Made by a program: the position numbers and the translations under genes
Shown: one piece after another, positions 15,754-25,035 of the stretch
How positions within the stretch are numbered: position 1 is the stretch's first letter
How the letters are laid out: each line of letters opens with the position of its first letter
Assembly (NCBI RefSeq): GCF_003105115.1
Contig: NZ_QETH01000002.1
Location: 62,001-126,000 of the forward strand
DNA length: 64,000 bases
Reading direction: 5' to 3'
Source: Flavobacterium sp. HTF
Lineage (GTDB): Bacteria; Bacteroidota; Bacteroidia; Flavobacteriales; Flavobacteriaceae
The notes under the pieces: model-generated
Told to the model about the DNA's origin: nothing
Database searches by the model: none
What the model saw: only the letters and a program-made list of their open reading frames with translations

Positions 15754-18363
15754 ATGAAGGAAAAGGCAATCCTGTATAACGTAAAAGTAATAGCTACATT
15801 AGTATTAGTTTTATTTTTATTAGGCCCGATTTCTGGTTATTCTCAAAAAAAGAATAAGAAAAAAGAAAATACTACTGAAACAGCAAAAGACACTACTTCT
15901 GCTAAAAAAGGAAAAAAATATAATGACCTTGTAAAAAAAGGAACATTAAAAAAAGGGTTGTTCAACATTATTCAGGTTAAAACTGATGTTTATTTTGAAA
16001 TTCAGGACAGTTTATTCGGCAGAGAGTTTTTAGTCGTAAACAAAATATCACAGGTTCCTTTTGAGGCAAATGAGTACGGACTTAATAAAGGAATGAATTA
16101 TGAAAATAAAGTAATCAGCTTTTATAAAGATACACTTGCAAAGAAAGTTTGGGTAAAATCTTATTTACCAAAAGTTTCTTCTCCTAAAGATGACGCTATA
16201 ACGGCTTCTGTAAAAGATAATTTTTCTGAATCTATTATTGAAGTTTTTGATATTGAAACTAAAAATAACGATTCGACTTCGATAGTTATTAAGGCAAATA
16301 AGATTTTTGACGGAAAACAAAAGAGTTTTAATGATGTTTTGAGCAACATTGGCTTAGGAAGTTCTATAAAATCGGACTTGTCTTATATAGAAAGTTCAAA
16401 AGCATTTCCTAAAAATATTGTGGTAAAATCGCAGTTAACGACTTCTGTTCTCGAAAACGGGATTCCAATACCTGTAACCCTTGGGGTAACAAGTAATATT
16501 GTTTTGTTGGATAAAGTTCCTATGAAACCTCGTTTTTCTGATAACCGCATTGGTTATTTTACAGAACAACACTGGTATTTTGCCGATGCGCAACAGGCAT
16601 TACTTGAAAAAGAACTGATTACCCGTTGGAAACTTGAGCCTAAAAAAGAAGATGAAGAACGATATTTAAAAGGAGAATTGGTTGAACCAAAAAAACCAAT
16701 TGTATATTATATCGATCCTTCGACTCCAAAACAATGGAGAAAATATATTATCGATGGTGTTCACGACTGGCAGGTTGCTTTTGAGAAAGCCGGTTTTAAA
16801 AATGCAATTATTGCCAAAGAGCCAACAGAAGCTGATTTGGATTTTGATATTGACGATGTACGTTATTCAGTTATTACTTATGCTGCTTCGCAAAAAGCAA
16901 ATGCGATGGGCCCTTCGGTTGTTGACCCAAGAAGTGGTGAAATTATTGAAGCCGATATTATCTGGTGGCATAATGTAATGACGTATCTGCAAAGCTGGAT
17001 GCGTATTCAGACAGGTGCTATTGACCCAAAAGCAAGAGGAAATACTTTTAGCGATGAACATATGGGTGAGGCAATTCGTTTTGTATCATCTCACGAAGTT
17101 GGTCATACTTTTGGTCTAAAACATAATATGGGTTCTTCTTTTGCTTATGATGTTGAGTCTTTGCGTTCTAAGGAATTTACGGCAAAAATGGGCGGAACTG
17201 CTCCTTCTATCATGGATTATGCCCGTTACAATTATGTAGCACAACCAGAAGATAGTGTTACTACTATTACTCCAAAAATTGGTGAGTATGATAAATATGC
17301 TATCGAATGGGGATACAGATGGTACGGTAACAATGATAACGAGAAATTAAAACTGAATGCCCTGATTGCTTCTCACCAAAATGATCCAATTTATTTTTAT
17401 GGAGAGCAACAGGACGGAAGTAACTTAATTGATCCGCGTTCTCAGTCTGAAGATTTAGGAAACGATGCCGTAAAAGCAAGTGAATATGGTTTGAAAAATC
17501 TGAAACGTGTAGTAAGTAATATTCTGGACTGGACATACGAAAAAGATCAGTCTTATTATGAAACTGCAAAATTATACATCGGGACTATTGGCCAGTGGCA
17601 ATTATACAACCGTCACGTAATGAATAACATTGGTGGAGTTTACCTGAATGTAACAGTTCACGGTGACAACAAACAAAGCTATATTCCGGTTCCTGCTTTG
17701 ATGCAAAAAAGAGCTACGGATTATTTGATTAAAAATGTTATTACGATTCCGCAATGGTTATTTTTTAATTCGATTTTGGATAAAACGAATCCGCTTAAAG
17801 ATACTCCTCTTGGACCATATGAGTATACACCTTATACTTTATCAAGAGAAATGCAATACGATGTTTTGTATAATTTATTAAGCGATGATCGTTTGTTAAG
17901 AATGACTGAAAATGAGTTATATCAGCGAAATGAAACCAAAGAGAAAGTATTTACCGTAAATGAATTATTTGGTAAAATACATCAACAGGTTTTTGCTCCA
18001 ACGATTTTAAATAAATCATTATCGATTCTGGAGCGCATGACACAAAAGAATTATGTAGATGTCCTGATTGTTTCTACTAATAAATTATTTGAAAAAACAG
18101 ATCCTAAAAAAACTCTTGACATACAACAAACACTGAGCATGCCACATTTATGCAATTATGTACATGAAGAGGTAATGGTAAGAAAAATTAACCAGTCCTT
18201 TTTAAAAAGAGTTACAGAAGTAACATCTGATAAAAAAGGAGAGCTTACAAAAGTGCTTCAGTTATTAAAAATAAAAAAGAGTACCGGCGATCAATCGACC
18301 CGAAATCATTATAACGATTTAATTCAACGAATCGAAAAAGCATTAAATAACACAACCTTTTAA
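15754..18363 (+). CDS. Secreted zinc-dependent metalloprotease (DUF5117/DUF4953 family)
   Basis: An 869-residue metzincin-like protease with an N-terminal signal (about 1-31, ending GYSQ) and a Lys-rich linker. The zinc site is HEVGHTFGLKHN (His447, Glu448, His451, His457), followed by a Met-turn-like segment PSIMDYARYNY. Upstream are the family blocks KGLFNIIQVKTDVYFEI and PIVYYIDPSTPKQWRKY. Homologues of this family often sit beside SusC/SusD genes in Bacteroidota. It is 18 bases ahead of susC, so the two are almost certainly cotranscribed. The likely role is to cut proteins or peptides for uptake through the SusCD transporter. Family is secure and the substrate unknown. Confidence 0.9.
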   Translation: MKEKAILYNVKVIATLVLVLFLLGPISGYSQKKNKKKENTTETAKDTTSAKKGKKYNDLVKKGTLKKGLFNIIQVKTDVYFEIQDSLFGREFLVVNKISQVPFEANEYGLNKGMNYENKVISFYKDTLAKKVWVKSYLPKVSSPKDDAITASVKDNFSESIIEVFDIETKNNDSTSIVIKANKIFDGKQKSFNDVLSNIGLGSSIKSDLSYIESSKAFPKNIVVKSQLTTSVLENGIPIPVTLGVTSNIVLLDKVPMKPRFSDNRIGYFTEQHWYFADAQQALLEKELITRWKLEPKKEDEERYLKGELVEPKKPIVYYIDPSTPKQWRKYIIDGVHDWQVAFEKAGFKNAIIAKEPTEADLDFDIDDVRYSVITYAASQKANAMGPSVVDPRSGEIIEADIIWWHNVMTYLQSWMRIQTGAIDPKARGNTFSDEHMGEAIRFVSSHEVGHTFGLKHNMGSSFAYDVESLRSKEFTAKMGGTAPSIMDYARYNYVAQPEDSVTTITPKIGEYDKYAIEWGYRWYGNNDNEKLKLNALIASHQNDPIYFYGEQQDGSNLIDPRSQSEDLGNDAVKASEYGLKNLKRVVSNILDWTYEKDQSYYETAKLYIGTIGQWQLYNRHVMNNIGGVYLNVTVHGDNKQSYIPVPALMQKRATDYLIKNVITIPQWLFFNSILDKTNPLKDTPLGPYEYTPYTLSREMQYDVLYNLLSDDRLLRMTENELYQRNETKEKVFTVNELFGKIHQQVFAPTILNKSLSILERMTQKNYVDVLIVSTNKLFEKTDPKKTLDIQQTLSMPHLCNYVHEEVMVRKINQSFLKRVTEVTSDKKGELTKVLQLLKIKKSTGDQSTRNHYNDLIQRIEKALNNTTF

Positions 18364-18381
18364 TAAACAACAACCCAAAAC

Positions 18382-21300
18382 ATGAGAAAAATTTTACATG
18401 CCTTACTGCTCCTCCTGGCCATTGCAGGATACTCGCAGGAAACCCGCACTATTACGGGAATCATTCAGGACGAAGCTGATTTGTCACCAATCCCTGGTGC
18501 ATCGATCTTCGTTGAGAACAATTCTATCTCGAATAAAACTTCATATGCCGGAATTATCCAAAGTGAAGGGATCGGAACAACGACTGATTTTGATGGAAAA
18601 TTTACATTAAAAATAGCAAAGAACATTACTTCTTTAAGAATTACTTTCATGGGATACAAATCGTATACTCTTGAATTGGATGCTCAAAAAAACTATACAA
18701 TTAACTTAAAATCTGAAACTGCAAAACTTCAGGAGGTTGTTGTAACAGGTTACCAAAAAATTGAGAAAAGAAAACTTACTGCTGCCGTTACCAAAATTGA
18801 TATGGCTGCTATCCAGCAAACAGGGGTTTCGAGTATTGACCAATTATTAGTTGGGCAAATTGCCGGAGTTGCTGTAAGTACTCCATCTGGAGCACCTGGA
18901 GCACCTGCAAGAATCAGAATCAGGGGTACTGCTTCTCTTAACGGTACACAAGATCCTTTATGGGTACTTGATGGTTTACCATTAGAGAACAATGATGTTC
19001 CTAAAAACTTCGATAAAGATAATATCGATAATCTTACTAATTATTCTATTGCAGGTTTAAACCCTGACGATATTAAAGATATTACCATCTTAAAAGATGC
19101 CGCTGCAACTGCAATTTATGGTGCACGTGCTGCAAATGGTGTAATTGTTATTACAACTAAAAAAGGTAAAGCTGGTAAAATGGTAGTAAGTTTTAATACA
19201 AATACATTTATTACACAAAGGCCTGATTTTGATAAATTGAACTTAATGAACGCAAGTGAAAAAGTTGATTTAGAACTTAACATGGCAAGCCGTGCAGATT
19301 TAACATACAGAGACACCGGTGGTGATATTGCCCGTATCCTTAACGGATCGAATGAATTAGCGGCATACAGAGCCGGTGGATTCTCTTCTTTGAGCCCTGC
19401 TACGCAACAATCAATTAATACTTTGAGAGGTAACAACACAAACTGGGGTAACTTATTATACCAAACTGCAATTAATACGCAGCATGGTTTAAGCTTATCT
19501 GGTGGTGGAGAAAAATCTGATTACTATTTCTCTTTAGGGTACTATGATGAAAAAGGAACAGCTGTTGGAACAGGTTTCAAACGTTACAACTTAACGTTCA
19601 AAAACAACTATGAAATTACAGATAAATTTAAAGTTGGTGTTGGTATTTTTGGTGCAGAAAACAAAACTACTTCTTACTTAACAGATTCATATGCTTTTAC
19701 AAATCCTGGAAATTACTCAAGAAATGTTAATCCATATTTGACTCCATATAATGAAGACGGAAGTTACAAATATGATCAGGATATTGTAGGATATTCAGAT
19801 CGTAAAGTACCTTTTAATTTCTTAGAAGAAAGAGCAAATACTTCTCACGAATTAAAAACAAGATCCGTAAAAGCTTTATTAGATGCTGAATACAAAGTTA
19901 CTAAAGATTTAAAAGTAACTTCTCAGTTAGGTTTGCAATTAGAAAATGCATCTAGTGAAAAATTCGCTGGTAAAGACACCTATTACACTAGAAATCTTAG
20001 AGAAAAATCAAGTTATTTTAGTGGTGGAAATCAGCAATATTTCCTTCCGGTTGGTGGTGTTATCCAAAATTCAAATACAGACTTTTTTCAGTACAACCTG
20101 AAAACAATGGTGAACTACTCTAAAACATTTGGAGAAAAACACGAAGTTGAAGCAATGGTTGGTAATGAGTTAAGAAAAAACTACAATACTTTTGTTTCAA
20201 CAAAAGGATTTGGTTTTGACGAGAATAATTTAACTACTGAGCAAATTGTTTTCCCAAATACTAGTTTTGCTAAGGAATCAGATTGGAAAACATACATTAA
20301 AACTAAAAATGAAAACGCTTTTGCATCATTCTTTGCAACTGCTTCATATACTTACAATAGAAAATATAGCGTATTTGGAAGTGTTAGATACGATGGTTCA
20401 GATTTATTTGGTGTAGATCCTAAATACAAATATTTACCACTTTGGTCAACATCTGCTTCATGGGCTGTTTCTGAAGAAGATTTCTTAAAAGATAACTTAA
20501 CATTATCTAACTTAAGACTTCGTGCTTCTTACGGTTTACAAGGTAATATTGACAAAAACACTTCTCCTTTTGTAGTAGGTAAAAACGGTACATCAATCAT
20601 CCTGCCTGGGCAGACAGAACCAACAATTGTTGTTGAAAGTCCACCAAATGATAAATTGCGTTGGGAAAAAACATCAAATATCAACTTAGGTGCTGATATC
20701 GGATTATTCAACAACCGTATTAGTATTATAACTGATTTTTACGGAAGAAAAAGTACTGACTTAATTGGTACTAAAGCACTTTCTTTAGAAAATGGTTTTG
20801 AGTTCACAAACATGAACTGGGCGCAGGTAAGTAACAAAGGATACGAAATTACTTTGTCTACAAAAAATATTGATCGTCCAAACTTTAAATGGAATACTAG
20901 CATTAACTTTTCTCATAACAAAAGTAACATAGACCGTTTACAAGTTAGAGATAACAGCTATTTACCAAATCAGGAAGGTTATGCAGTAAATGCTGTATTT
21001 GGATTTAAAACAAACGGAATTGACGAAAATGGATACCCATTATTTGTAAACAAAAAAGGTGAAACTGTAAATACTCAGACTTTCTTTGGCTTATTCGATC
21101 CGTATGCTGATTTCTTCCCTGGATTACTGACTCAGTCAAAATTAACTGCAGCTGAATTTAGAGACTTATTTACATACTTAGGAGACAGAGATCCTAAATT
21201 TACCGGAGGTATCACAAATACATTCAAAGTAAGTAATTTTGACCTTGCAATCGCTGCTTCATTCAACATCAAACAAACTGTTGTTAGAAATGCTCCTTAT

Positions 21301-21720
21301 AACGGAACTCAGGTTGACAGAGGACAAAACTATAGCAGAGATATTTTAAATGCCTGGTCACCAACAAACACATCTTCTAACTTACCTGGAATCAACGGTC
21401 AGGATTCTGGAACAGGAGATTCATATATGGCATACCTATGGTATTCTGGAGGAAATCAAATTCCAACTATGAATTATTTAGATACATGGGTTAGTGAAAT
21501 GAGTTATATGAGATTAAGCAGTGTACGTTTAGGTTATACATTCCCAAAAGCGTTTACAGATCAGATCAATATTGCAAGTATCAGATTTAACGTTGAGGCA
21601 AGAAACTTATTCGTAATTAGTTCTGATTACAAAGGTTACTTTGACCCGGAAACTTTCGGAAACATTTATGCACAACCAGTTCCTAAGTCATTTACTTTAG
21701 GATGTAATGTAACTTTCTAA
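18382..21720 (+). CDS. SusC/RagA-type TonB-dependent outer-membrane transporter
   Basis: A 1112-residue SusC-family receptor. It has a signal peptide (about 1-19, ending GYSQE), a carboxypeptidase-D-like regulatory domain starting TRTITGIIQDEADLSPIPGA, a TonB-box region ending VVVTGYQKIEKRKLT, a plug with GQIAGVAVSTPSGAPGAPAR and the SusC signature RIRGTASLN and PLWVLDGLP, and a 22-strand barrel ending TLGCNVTF. The regulatory domain looks longer than usual around TSYAGIIQSEGIGTT. No N-terminal secretin/TonB signalling domain is present, so anti-sigma signalling is unlikely. That fits control by the neighbouring two-component genes. SusD follows after 11 bases. Confidence 0.96.
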   Translation: MRKILHALLLLLAIAGYSQETRTITGIIQDEADLSPIPGASIFVENNSISNKTSYAGIIQSEGIGTTTDFDGKFTLKIAKNITSLRITFMGYKSYTLELDAQKNYTINLKSETAKLQEVVVTGYQKIEKRKLTAAVTKIDMAAIQQTGVSSIDQLLVGQIAGVAVSTPSGAPGAPARIRIRGTASLNGTQDPLWVLDGLPLENNDVPKNFDKDNIDNLTNYSIAGLNPDDIKDITILKDAAATAIYGARAANGVIVITTKKGKAGKMVVSFNTNTFITQRPDFDKLNLMNASEKVDLELNMASRADLTYRDTGGDIARILNGSNELAAYRAGGFSSLSPATQQSINTLRGNNTNWGNLLYQTAINTQHGLSLSGGGEKSDYYFSLGYYDEKGTAVGTGFKRYNLTFKNNYEITDKFKVGVGIFGAENKTTSYLTDSYAFTNPGNYSRNVNPYLTPYNEDGSYKYDQDIVGYSDRKVPFNFLEERANTSHELKTRSVKALLDAEYKVTKDLKVTSQLGLQLENASSEKFAGKDTYYTRNLREKSSYFSGGNQQYFLPVGGVIQNSNTDFFQYNLKTMVNYSKTFGEKHEVEAMVGNELRKNYNTFVSTKGFGFDENNLTTEQIVFPNTSFAKESDWKTYIKTKNENAFASFFATASYTYNRKYSVFGSVRYDGSDLFGVDPKYKYLPLWSTSASWAVSEEDFLKDNLTLSNLRLRASYGLQGNIDKNTSPFVVGKNGTSIILPGQTEPTIVVESPPNDKLRWEKTSNINLGADIGLFNNRISIITDFYGRKSTDLIGTKALSLENGFEFTNMNWAQVSNKGYEITLSTKNIDRPNFKWNTSINFSHNKSNIDRLQVRDNSYLPNQEGYAVNAVFGFKTNGIDENGYPLFVNKKGETVNTQTFFGLFDPYADFFPGLLTQSKLTAAEFRDLFTYLGDRDPKFTGGITNTFKVSNFDLAIAASFNIKQTVVRNAPYNGTQVDRGQNYSRDILNAWSPTNTSSNLPGINGQDSGTGDSYMAYLWYSGGNQIPTMNYLDTWVSEMSYMRLSSVRLGYTFPKAFTDQINIASIRFNVEARNLFVISSDYKGYFDPETFGNIYAQPVPKSFTLGCNVTF

Positions 21721-21731
21721 TAAAATCAAAG

Positions 21732-23051
21732 ATGAAAAAATTCTCAATATATATATTACTTTTTGTTGCAGCAATTGCAGTAAGCAGCTGTGACGATTAT
21801 CTGGACATTACACCTGTTGGTCGTGTTATCCCGGAAACATTAGAGCAATATCGTGCAGTTTTAACACAAGGATATGCTACTTACCCAGAACACAAATCAT
21901 TGACTGCTGTTCGTACAGACGAATTGACAATGAATGAATTCAGTGACGAAATTAACCTTTACAGAGACATTTACATTTGGAAAGATACTAATCCGGATAG
22001 TTTTACGGCTACTTTTCAATATCAGGATTTATACACTGTAATTTTTTATACAAACGTTATCATTAACGAAGCATCAAAAAAATTAGCAGAATCTCCGGAA
22101 AGAAACCAATTAGTTGGTGAAGCTTATGCTTTGAGAGCAATGGCTTATCTTGATTTGATTAACCTTTTTGGAAAACCTTACAATGTTGCAACCGCTGGTA
22201 CAGACAAAGGAGTTCCATTGGCATTGGAGATTGATTTAGAGCAGGTTTTTGTTCCTCAAAGTGTTGAAGTAATTTACAATCAAATTATTTCTGATACTAA
22301 CGAAGCTAAAAACTACATCAATGTTGATTCTCAAACTAAAGGTATGAATTACCGTTTTTCTAAAGCTGCATTATACAGTTTAGAAAGCCGTGTTTACCTT
22401 TACCAGCAACAATGGCAAAAATCTTTAGATGCTGCCAATAAAGCTTTAGCAATCAATAGCAACCTTATTGACTTAAAAGCAACTTCTGTTTTTGCTACAA
22501 AATTCGATTCAAAAGAATCTATTTTAGCTCTTGAAGACGGATATATTAATGGACTTAAAGGAGCTTCATATGCTTCTCCTGATTTAATTGCTGCTTACAG
22601 CAAAACTACTGATTTGCGTTTCCCACTTTACTTTTCAGCAAGCGGAAGCCGTTTCAGAATTCAAAAAGGAGGAAATGATGATCAAAAATGTTCATTCAGA
22701 ACTTCTGAATTGTTTTTAACAAAAGCTGAAACTCAATTAAAATTGAACAATACAGCTGACGCTAAAACAACAATTTTAGATTTCATCAAAAACAGATATA
22801 CTGCAGCAGGATACACTCAGCTTGAAATTGATGTTAATGCAATGAATGCAGCAGATTTGACAAACTTCATTTTAGAAGAAAGACACCGTGAGTTTGCTGT
22901 TGAAGGACAGCGTTGGTTTGATTTGAGAAGAACTTCTCAAAAACAAATCGTTCACACATTTGACGGTGATGTTTACACTTTGATACAAAACGATCCGCGA
23001 TATACCATTATTTACCCGGCAAACGCGAGATTAAACAATCCCAATCTATAA
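21732..23051 (+). CDS. SusD/RagB-type surface lipoprotein
   Basis: A 439-residue nutrient-binding lipoprotein that caps the SusC barrel. The lipobox ends AVSSCDDYLDI. The two Asp after the Cys fit the acidic surface-export signal described for Flavobacteriia. The SusD N-terminal segment PVGRVIPETLEQYRAVL, TPR-like helices with AYALRAMAYLDLINLFGKPY, and the C-terminal signature FILEERHREFAVEGQRWFDL are present. At 439 residues it is shorter than many glycan-binding SusD proteins of 500-600. That, with the adjacent protease, favours a peptide-type (RagAB-like) substrate, though this is inference. Confidence 0.95.
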   Translation: MKKFSIYILLFVAAIAVSSCDDYLDITPVGRVIPETLEQYRAVLTQGYATYPEHKSLTAVRTDELTMNEFSDEINLYRDIYIWKDTNPDSFTATFQYQDLYTVIFYTNVIINEASKKLAESPERNQLVGEAYALRAMAYLDLINLFGKPYNVATAGTDKGVPLALEIDLEQVFVPQSVEVIYNQIISDTNEAKNYINVDSQTKGMNYRFSKAALYSLESRVYLYQQQWQKSLDAANKALAINSNLIDLKATSVFATKFDSKESILALEDGYINGLKGASYASPDLIAAYSKTTDLRFPLYFSASGSRFRIQKGGNDDQKCSFRTSELFLTKAETQLKLNNTADAKTTILDFIKNRYTAAGYTQLEIDVNAMNAADLTNFILEERHREFAVEGQRWFDLRRTSQKQIVHTFDGDVYTLIQNDPRYTIIYPANARLNNPNL

Positions 23052-23072
23052 TACCTATATTGTTTTTTTTAA

Positions 23073-23106
23073 AAAGGGTTCAGTTGAAAAACTGGGCCCT
23101 TTTTTG
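23073..23106 (+). terminator. Intrinsic terminator after susD
   Basis: Stem AAGGGTTCAGTT / AACTGGGCCCTT with two G-U pairs and a GAAA loop, followed by a T run. It isolates the downstream response regulator gene from the SusCD transcript. Confidence 0.85.
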
Positions 23107-23167
23107 TTTATAATCGAAATTTGGATAAAAAAAAATTCTACTTTAAGTAATTATTAAGCTTAACTAA

Positions 23168-23175
23168 TATATTTG
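23168..23175 (+). promoter_or_regulatory. Candidate -7 box for the LytTR regulator gene
   Basis: TATATTTG matches TAnnTTTG exactly and lies 59 bases before the chosen start at 23234. The -33 element is not clear. Confidence 0.4.
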
Positions 23176-23233
23176 CAGAATTAAATAATTGCTTCTTCCT
23201 GTAGAAGTGTTAGTAACTTTACGTCCAAAAAGA

Positions 23234-23998
23234 ATGAAAATTGCCATTGTTGAAGATGAATATCTTGCTTCAAATTATCTGAAATCTGTTTTAGAGCAGC
23301 AAAGCATTATATCCGTTTCTGAAATCACAGTTTTAAAATCGGTTAAAGAAGCTGTAATTTTCTTTACAGAAAATGCTGTTGACCTGGCCTTTATGGACAT
23401 TCACCTTGGTGATGGAAAAAGTCTTGAGATTTTTGAAAAGGCTACTATCTCCTGCCCTGTTATCTTTGTCACCGCTTATGATTCGTATGCCATATCTGTT
23501 TTCAAACACTTTACAATAGATTATCTCCTCAAGCCTTTTGAAGAACAAGAATTATTTGATGCGCTTACAAAGTTCAAAAACATAAAAGATAATTTTAACA
23601 GCGACACCACAATACAATCTCTTGTTGCTCTGGAAAATCCTGAAGCCAGCAAAGTACAACGTCACTTTTTGGTTAATCACGGTTACAAACTTATTTCGAT
23701 AAACGAAAACGACATTACCTATTTTGCAGCTTCCGGCAAGCACCTTTTTATTTATGCAAATTCAGGAAACAGTTACTTATATAATAATACACTTACAGAC
23801 GTCATTCACAATCTGGATCCGATACTATTCTTTAAGGTAAACAGACAATATATTGTCAGCCGGAATATCATAAAGGAAGTCATCAAACATTCAGCCCAAA
23901 AAATTGAGCTAAAACTGACAGTTCCCGCTGTAGAAACAGATCCGATTATTATTAGTAAAAAAGAAATAAATAACTTTAAAAACTGGCTCAATCAGTAA
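23234..23998 (+). CDS. LytTR-type response regulator
   Basis: A 254-residue regulator. The receiver domain (about 1-120) begins MKIAIVEDEYLASNYL, has the phospho-acceptor Asp55 in LAFMDIHLGDGKS and the conserved Lys in YLLKPF. The C-terminal LytTR DNA-binding domain (about 150-250) contains ENDITYFAASGKHLFIY and FFKVNRQYIVSRNII. I start at 23234 because this gives the usual receiver N terminus; a longer frame from 23189 adds 15 unsupported residues. Together with the LytS-type kinase at 14099 it brackets the protease-SusCD genes, and these two proteins are the only LytS/LytTR pair in the window. Confidence 0.93.
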   Translation: MKIAIVEDEYLASNYLKSVLEQQSIISVSEITVLKSVKEAVIFFTENAVDLAFMDIHLGDGKSLEIFEKATISCPVIFVTAYDSYAISVFKHFTIDYLLKPFEEQELFDALTKFKNIKDNFNSDTTIQSLVALENPEASKVQRHFLVNHGYKLISINENDITYFAASGKHLFIYANSGNSYLYNNTLTDVIHNLDPILFFKVNRQYIVSRNIIKEVIKHSAQKIELKLTVPAVETDPIIISKKEINNFKNWLNQ

Positions 23999-24157
23999 AA
24001 GCTTTCTGTTTTTACATTGTCTTATAAATTCAATAATTTCAGTTTTATCTTCTAAAATTGAAATTCCAAATGCTAAAAAAGTTCTTAAAAAAGTTAAATT
24101 AGCGTTATAGGAATCATAAAATTGCTCCTCATTACCAGTAAAATAGCTTTTCTCCAT
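23909..24157 (-). CDS. Possible small ORF, function unknown
   Basis: An open frame of about 82 residues starting MEKSYFTGNEEQFYDSYN. The first 55 codons lie in the gap between two plus-strand genes; the rest runs antisense into the end of the LytTR gene. The amino-acid composition of the first part is protein-like (NANLTFLRTFLAFGISILED), but no family is recognised. It could be a decayed gene or chance. Confidence 0.2.
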   Translation of the reverse strand: MEKSYFTGNEEQFYDSYNANLTFLRTFLAFGISILEDKTEIIEFIRQCKNRKLLLIEPVFKVIYFFFTNNNRICFYSGNCQF

Positions 24158-24168
24158 TTTTGATTTTT

Positions 24169-24176
24169 TATATTTG
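24169..24176 (+). promoter_or_regulatory. Candidate -7 box for the HNH-like gene
   Basis: TATATTTG matches TAnnTTTG exactly, 26 bases before the start codon. No clear -33 box. Confidence 0.4.
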
Positions 24177-24201
24177 AGAATATAATCAAATGTAAAAGAG
24201 T

Positions 24202-24786
24202 ATGCCACAAATTAGATTTTATCCAAACGAAGAATTTAAAGAACTAGAAATAAACGCTTCATTGCAGCTTAGATATGCCATTTCAAACAAAGGCCGTTTA
24301 GTAAGTTTTACAGACGAAATAGAAAATGGCCGCCTCTTAAAAGGAGGTTTGAGCGATGGTTACCCAACCTTCAGGTTTAAAATAAAAAAAGATGACAAAA
24401 TTGTCAATAAATATCTGTTTTTATACAAATTAGTTGCCCAGTATTTTATTCCAAAAAAGTCAGAAGATCAGACCTATGTACTTCATCTGGATTACAACAG
24501 AAGTAATGATGATGTCAATAATCTGAGATGGGCTACAAAAGCCGAAATGATGGCACATAGCCGCAAAAGCCCGCGTGTGATCCAGGCCAAAAAGAATCTC
24601 GTAGAGCACAACCTAAAAGCCGACGGAAGAAAACTCACCACTACAAAAGTAATGCTGATTAAGAAAATCCTTTCACGACCAGAACAAAAAACCCGTCTTA
24701 AAATGATTGCAAAACAATTTGGCGTAAGCGAAATGCAGATCAGAAGAATTGCCAGCGGAGAAAACTGGGGACATATTCAGGTATAA
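24202..24786 (+). CDS. NUMOD4/HNH endonuclease-like protein
   Basis: A 194-residue protein. The N-terminal part, with LRYAISNKGRLVSF, resembles the NUMOD4 motif of homing-type nucleases. The central segment VLHLDYNRSNDDVNNLRW has the spacing of an HNH nuclease of this class (His, Asn, Asn), followed by ATKAEMMAHSRKS. The C-terminal 50 residues look like a helix-turn-helix (RLKMIAKQFGVSEMQIRRIA). This architecture is found in phage and free-standing homing nucleases, but chromosomal copies in Flavobacterium may have been turned to regulation. It stands alone, flanked by repeats downstream. Domain reading is moderately sure and function uncertain. Confidence 0.65.
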   Translation: MPQIRFYPNEEFKELEINASLQLRYAISNKGRLVSFTDEIENGRLLKGGLSDGYPTFRFKIKKDDKIVNKYLFLYKLVAQYFIPKKSEDQTYVLHLDYNRSNDDVNNLRWATKAEMMAHSRKSPRVIQAKKNLVEHNLKADGRKLTTTKVMLIKKILSRPEQKTRLKMIAKQFGVSEMQIRRIASGENWGHIQV

Positions 24787-24812
24787 CTTCTATTCCGGTT
24801 TCAAATTATTTT

Positions 24813-24878
24813 GCCACGAATTACATGAATCTACACGAATTTTAATTTGTGGCAAATTATGTGATTCGTGGCAAAAAT
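24813..24878. repeat. CACGAATT-type imperfect repeat with dyad symmetry
   Basis: Copies of CACGAATT, CATGAATC and CACGAATT at 9-10 base steps face GTGATTCGTGGCA on the other side, so the stretch can fold. A related element lies at 58232-58313. Three TCAAACC/TGAAACT heptads follow at 24896-24916. No gene is seen between 24787 and 25035. Confidence 0.6.
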
Positions 24879-25035
24879 TTTTACAATTAGGAACCTCAAA
24901 CCTGAAACTTGAAACAAAACAAACCAAGAATTAAAATAAATCCTTAAATTCGCAATCACAAATAACAATGCCATTGAAAATGAGTTTCGGATTTATAAAC
25001 TTCATTTTCGGTAGTAAATACTAAAAGCAAAAAAA

